Assembly (NCBI GenBank): GCA_020186115.1
Contig: WSYJ01000156.1
Location: forward strand, 310,001-374,000
Source: Histomonas meleagridis
Lineage: Eukaryota > Parabasalia > Tritrichomonadida > Dientamoebidae
Length of the DNA: 64,000 bases
Direction of reading: 5' to 3'
The notes under the pieces were generated by a model. That model made no database searches, was not told where the DNA came from, and worked only from the letters and a program-made list of their open reading frames with translations. The position numbers and the translations under genes were made by a program. This document shows, piece after piece, positions 59,170 through 64,000 of the stretch (the first letter of the stretch is position 1; every line of letters starts with the position of its first letter).

Positions 59170-59580
59170 ACCCAAGTCCTCCCACACACACCTGTTCCTA
59201 CCATCACACATACCACCCACAAGTACCACCCACCCACACAGTACCACCCACCCACACAGTACCACCCACCCACACAGTACCACCCACACATGTACCACCC
59301 ACACATGTACCACCCACCACCACATGTACCACCCACACACGTACCACCCACCCACACACGTACCACCCACACATGTACCACCCACACATGTACCACCCAC
59401 CCACACATGTACCACCCACACATGTACCACCCACACATGTACCACCCACCACCACATGTACCACCCACACATGTACCACCCACCACCACATGTACCACCC
59501 ACACACGTACCACCCACCCACACACGTACCACCCATACATGTACCACCCACACATGTACCACCCACCCACACATGTACCA
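59170..59580. repeat. Satellite, heterogeneous CCACCCACACATGTA block
   Basis: Tandem units of about 15 bp related to GTACCACCCACACAT, with 19-bp forms (extra CCAC) and ACG/ATG and CCACCACCAC variants. An ordered set of variants near 59310-59410 recurs near 59475-59580, so there is a higher-order period of roughly 165 bp. The block joins the simpler array on its right without a break. Confidence 0.85.
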
Positions 59581-62500
59581 CACACACAAGTACCACACAC
59601 ACACAAGTACCACACACACACAAGTACCACACACACAAGTACCACACACACACAAGTACCACACACACACAAGTACCACACACACAAGTACCACACACAC
59701 AAGTACCACACACACAAGTACCACACACACAAGTACCACACACACACAAGTACCACACACACACAAGTACCACACACACACAAGCACCACACACACAAGT
59801 ACCACACACACAAGTACCACACACACAAGTACCACACACACACAAGTACCACACACACACAAGTACCACACACACACAAGTACCACACACACAAGTACCA
59901 CACACACAAGTACCACACACACAAGTACCACACACACACAAGTACCACACACACAAGTACCACACACACAAGTACCACACACACACAAGTACCACACACA
60001 CAAGTACCACACACACAAGTACCACACACACACAAGCACCACACACACAAGTACCACACACACAAGTACCACACACACAAGTACCACACACACACAAGTA
60101 CCACACACACACAAGTACCACACACACACAAGTACCACACACACACAAGTACCACACACACAAGTACCACACACACACAAGCACCACACACACACAAGCA
60201 CCACACACACACAAGTACCACACACACACAAGTACCACACACACACAAGCACCACACACACAAGTACCACACACACAAGTACCACACACACAAGTACCAC
60301 ACACACACAAGTACCACACACACACAAGTACCACACACACACAAGTACCACACACACAAGTACCACACACACACAAGTACCACACACACACAAGCACCAC
60401 ACACACACAAGTACCACACACACACAAGTACCACACACACACAAGTACCACACACACACAAGTACCACACACACACACAAGTACCACACACACAAGTACC
60501 ACACACACAAGTACCACACACACAAGTACCACACACACACAAGTACCACACACACAAGTACCACACACACACAAGTACCACACACACACAAGTACCACAC
60601 ACACAAGTACCACACACACAAGTACCACACACACAAGTACCACACACACAAGTACCACACACAAGTACCACACACACACAAGTACCACACACACAAGTAC
60701 CACACACACACAAGTACCACACACACACAAGTACCACACACACAAGTACCACACACACAAGTACCACACACACACAAGTACCACACACACACAAGTACCA
60801 CACACACAAGTACCACACACACAAGTACCACACACACAAGTACCACACACACAAGTACCACACACACAAGTACCACACACACAAGTACCACACACACAAG
60901 TACCACACACACAAGTACCACACACACAAGTACCACACACACACAAGTACCACACACACAAGTACCACACACACAAGTACCACACACACAGATACCACAC
61001 ACACAAGTACCACACACACAAGTACCACACACACAAGTACCACACACACAAGTACCACACACACAAGTACCACACACACAAGTACCACACACACAAGTAC
61101 CACACACACAAGTACCACACACACAAGTACCACACACACAAGTACCACACACACAAGTACCACACACACAAGTACCACACACACAAGTACCACACACACA
61201 AGTACCACACACACAAGTACCACACACACAAGTACCACACACACAAGTACCACACACACAAGTACCACACACACAAGTACCACACACACAAGTACCACAC
61301 ACACAAGTACCACACACACAAGTACCACACACACAAGTACCACACACACAAGTACCACACACACAAGTACCACACACACAAGTACCACACACACAAGTAC
61401 CACACACACACAAGTACCACACACACAAGTACCACACACACAAGTACCACACACACAAGTACCACACACACAAGTACCACACACACAAGTACCACACACA
61501 CAAGTACCACACACACAAGTACCACACACACAAGTACCACACACACAAGTACCACACACACAAGTACCACACACACAAGTACCACACACACAAGTACCAC
61601 ACACACAAGTACCACACACACAAGTACCACACACACAAGTACCACACAAGTACCACACACACAAGTACCACACACACAAGTACCACACACACAAGTACCA
61701 CACACACAAGTACCACACACACAAGTACCACACACACAAGTACCACACACACAAGTACCACACACACAAGTACCACACACACAAGTACCACACACACAAG
61801 TACCACACACACAAGTACCACACACACAAGTACCACACACACAAGTACCACACACACAAGTACCACACACACAAGTACCACACACACAAGTACCACACAC
61901 ACAAGTACCACGCACACCAGTACACACACACACAAGTACCACACACACAAGTACCACACACACAAGTACCACACACACAAGTACCACACACACAAGTACC
62001 ACACACACAAGTACCACACACACAAGTACCACACACACAAGTACCACACACACAAGTACCACACACACAAGCCACACACACAAGTACCACACACACAAGT
62101 ACCACACACACAAGTACCACACACACAAGTACCACACACACAAGTACCACACACACAAGTACCACACACACAAGTACCACACACACAAGTACCACACACA
62201 CAAGTACCACACACACAAGTACCACACACACAAGTACCACACACACAAGTACCACACACACAAGTACCACACACACAAGTACCACACACACAAGTACCAC
62301 ACACACAAGTACCACACACACAAGTACCACACACACAAGTACCACACACACAAGTACCACACACACAAGTACCACACACACAAGTACCACACACACAAGT
62401 ACCACACACACAAGTACCACACACACAAGTACCACACACACAAGTACCACACACACAAGTACCACACACACAAGTACCACACACACAAGTACCACACACA

Positions 62501-64000
62501 CAAGTACCACACACACAAGTACCACACACACAAGTACCACACACACAAGTACCACACACACAAGTACCACACACACAAGTACCACACACACAAGTACCAC
62601 ACACACAAGTACCACACACACAAGTACCACACACACAAGTACCACACACACAAGTACCACACACACAAGTACCACACACACAAGTACCACACACACAAGT
62701 ACCACACACACAAGTACCACACACACAAGTACCACACACACAAGTACCACACACACAAGTACCACACACACAAGTACCACACACACAAGTACCACACACA
62801 CAAGTACCACACACACAAGTACCACACACACAAGTACCACACACACAAGTACCACACACACAAGTACCACACACACAAGTACCACACACACAAGTCCCAC
62901 ACACACAAGTACCACACACACAAGTACCACACACACAAGTACCACACACACAAGTACCACACACACAAGTACCACACACACAAGTACCACACACACAAGT
63001 ACCACACACACAAGTACCACACACACAAGTACCACACACACAAGTACCACACACACAAGTACCACACACACAAGTACCACACACACAAGTACCACACACA
63101 CAAGTACCACACACACAAGTACCACACACACAAGTACCACACACACAAGTACCACACACACAAGTACCACACACACAAGTACCACACACACAAGTACCAC
63201 ACACACAAGTACCACACACACAAGTACCACACACACAAGTACCACACACACAAGTACCACACACACAAGTACCACACACACAAGTACCCCACACACAAGT
63301 ACCACACACACAAGTACCACACACACAAGTACCACACACACAAGTACCACACACACAAGTACCACACACACAAGTACCACACACACAAGTACCACACACA
63401 CAAGTACCACACACACACAAGTACCACACACACAAGTACCACACACACAAGTACCACACACACAAGTACCACACACACAAGTACCACACACACAAGTACC
63501 ACACACACAAGTACCACACACACAAGTACCACACACACAAGTACCACACACACAAGTACCACACACACACAAGTACCACACACACAAGTACCACACACAC
63601 AAGTACCACACACACAAGTACCACACACACAAGTACCACACACACAAGTACCACACACACAAGTACCACACACACAAGTACCACACACACAAGTACCACA
63701 CACACAAGTACCACACACACAAGTACCACACACACACAAGTACCACACACACAAGTACCACACACACAAGTACCACACACACAAGTACCACACACACAAG
63801 TACCACACACACAAGTACCACACACACAAGTACCACACACACAAGTACCACACACACAAGTACCACACACACAAGTACCACACACACAAGTACCACACAC
63901 ACAAGTACCCCACACACAAGTACCCACACACACAAGTACCACACACACAAGTACCACACACACAAGTACCACACACACAAGTACCACACACACACAGTAC
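59581..64000. repeat. 15-bp satellite (AGTACCACACACACA), runs off the right edge
   Basis: About 4.4 kb of head-to-tail 15-bp units, each a GTAC core plus a CA run. Between 59581 and about 60960 units of 15 and 17 bp (one extra CA) alternate irregularly; from about 60960 on nearly all are 15 bp, with rare point variants (for example GATACC at 60991, GTCCC at 62895, GTACCC at 63288) and short or altered units near 61645, 61910 and 62070. The unit contains no stop codon in any frame, which creates very long open frames that I do not regard as genes. The true array length is unknown because the window ends inside it. Confidence 0.97.

Noticed and set aside
59100-63995. Three minus-strand frames of about 1,600 codons.
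   Set aside because: They are produced by a stop-free 15-bp satellite in all frames; no coding signature.
59170-64000. CRISPR array or telomere.
   Set aside because: Units are directly tandem with no spacers, and the unit is not a TTAGGG-type telomere repeat.

Overview
The window looks like a stretch of an AT-rich, intron-poor protist chromosome, most likely a parabasalid and most consistent with Tritrichomonas foetus or a close relative; the species is inferred. The grounds are: uninterrupted reading frames up to 2,701 codons with no recognisable intron; short intergenic gaps; stop codons that often sit inside a TAAA tetramer, the trichomonad poly(A) signal; TCAT(T/A) initiator-like motifs just upstream of several start codons; and a typical trichomonad gene set (divergent Rab GTPases, a two-repeat Myb protein, a giant BEACH protein, many coiled-coil proteins).

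Layout. 0-9.5 kb: a partial or broken gene at the left edge, a short PP2A scaffold (PR65-like) subunit, V-ATPase proteolipid c, a tail-anchored CASP-like golgin, a coiled-coil protein, and an actin-related protein head-to-head with LST8. 9.5-20 kb: SPT6, a decayed stretch, a PEX12-like membrane RING protein, a Rab GTPase, a TRAPPC13-like protein head-to-head with a DHHC palmitoyltransferase, and a Myb protein. 20-25 kb: a gene-poor stretch with two inverted-repeat elements, one hypothetical gene and one decayed frame. 25-43 kb: a 2,701-residue BEACH protein, a second Rab, a tomosyn/Sro7-like protein with a C-terminal R-SNARE motif, a HELQ-like helicase, a GC-rich structured non-coding patch, tRNA-Glu(TTC), a GH47 alpha-mannosidase and a single-pass membrane protein. 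43-54 kb: a second inverted-repeat element copy, a proline-rich protein with two tandem arrays, a Q/P-rich protein, a type II DnaJ and two coiled-coil proteins. 54-59 kb: a 1,619-residue protein ending in an almost intact ubiquitin whose terminal di-glycine is lost (RLRGSK). 59.2-64 kb: a 15-bp satellite that runs off the right edge.

Many genes act in membrane traffic (two Rabs, TRAPPC13, DHHC, BEACH, tomosyn, CASP-like golgin, V-ATPase, GH47). Such genes are abundant in trichomonads, so co-location is not evidence of one system. The strongest candidates for something undescribed are the C-terminal ubiquitin fusion, the PEX12-like protein in a lineage regarded as lacking peroxisomes, the AGGGTGG inverted-repeat family, the structured patch at 39.6 kb, and the satellite.
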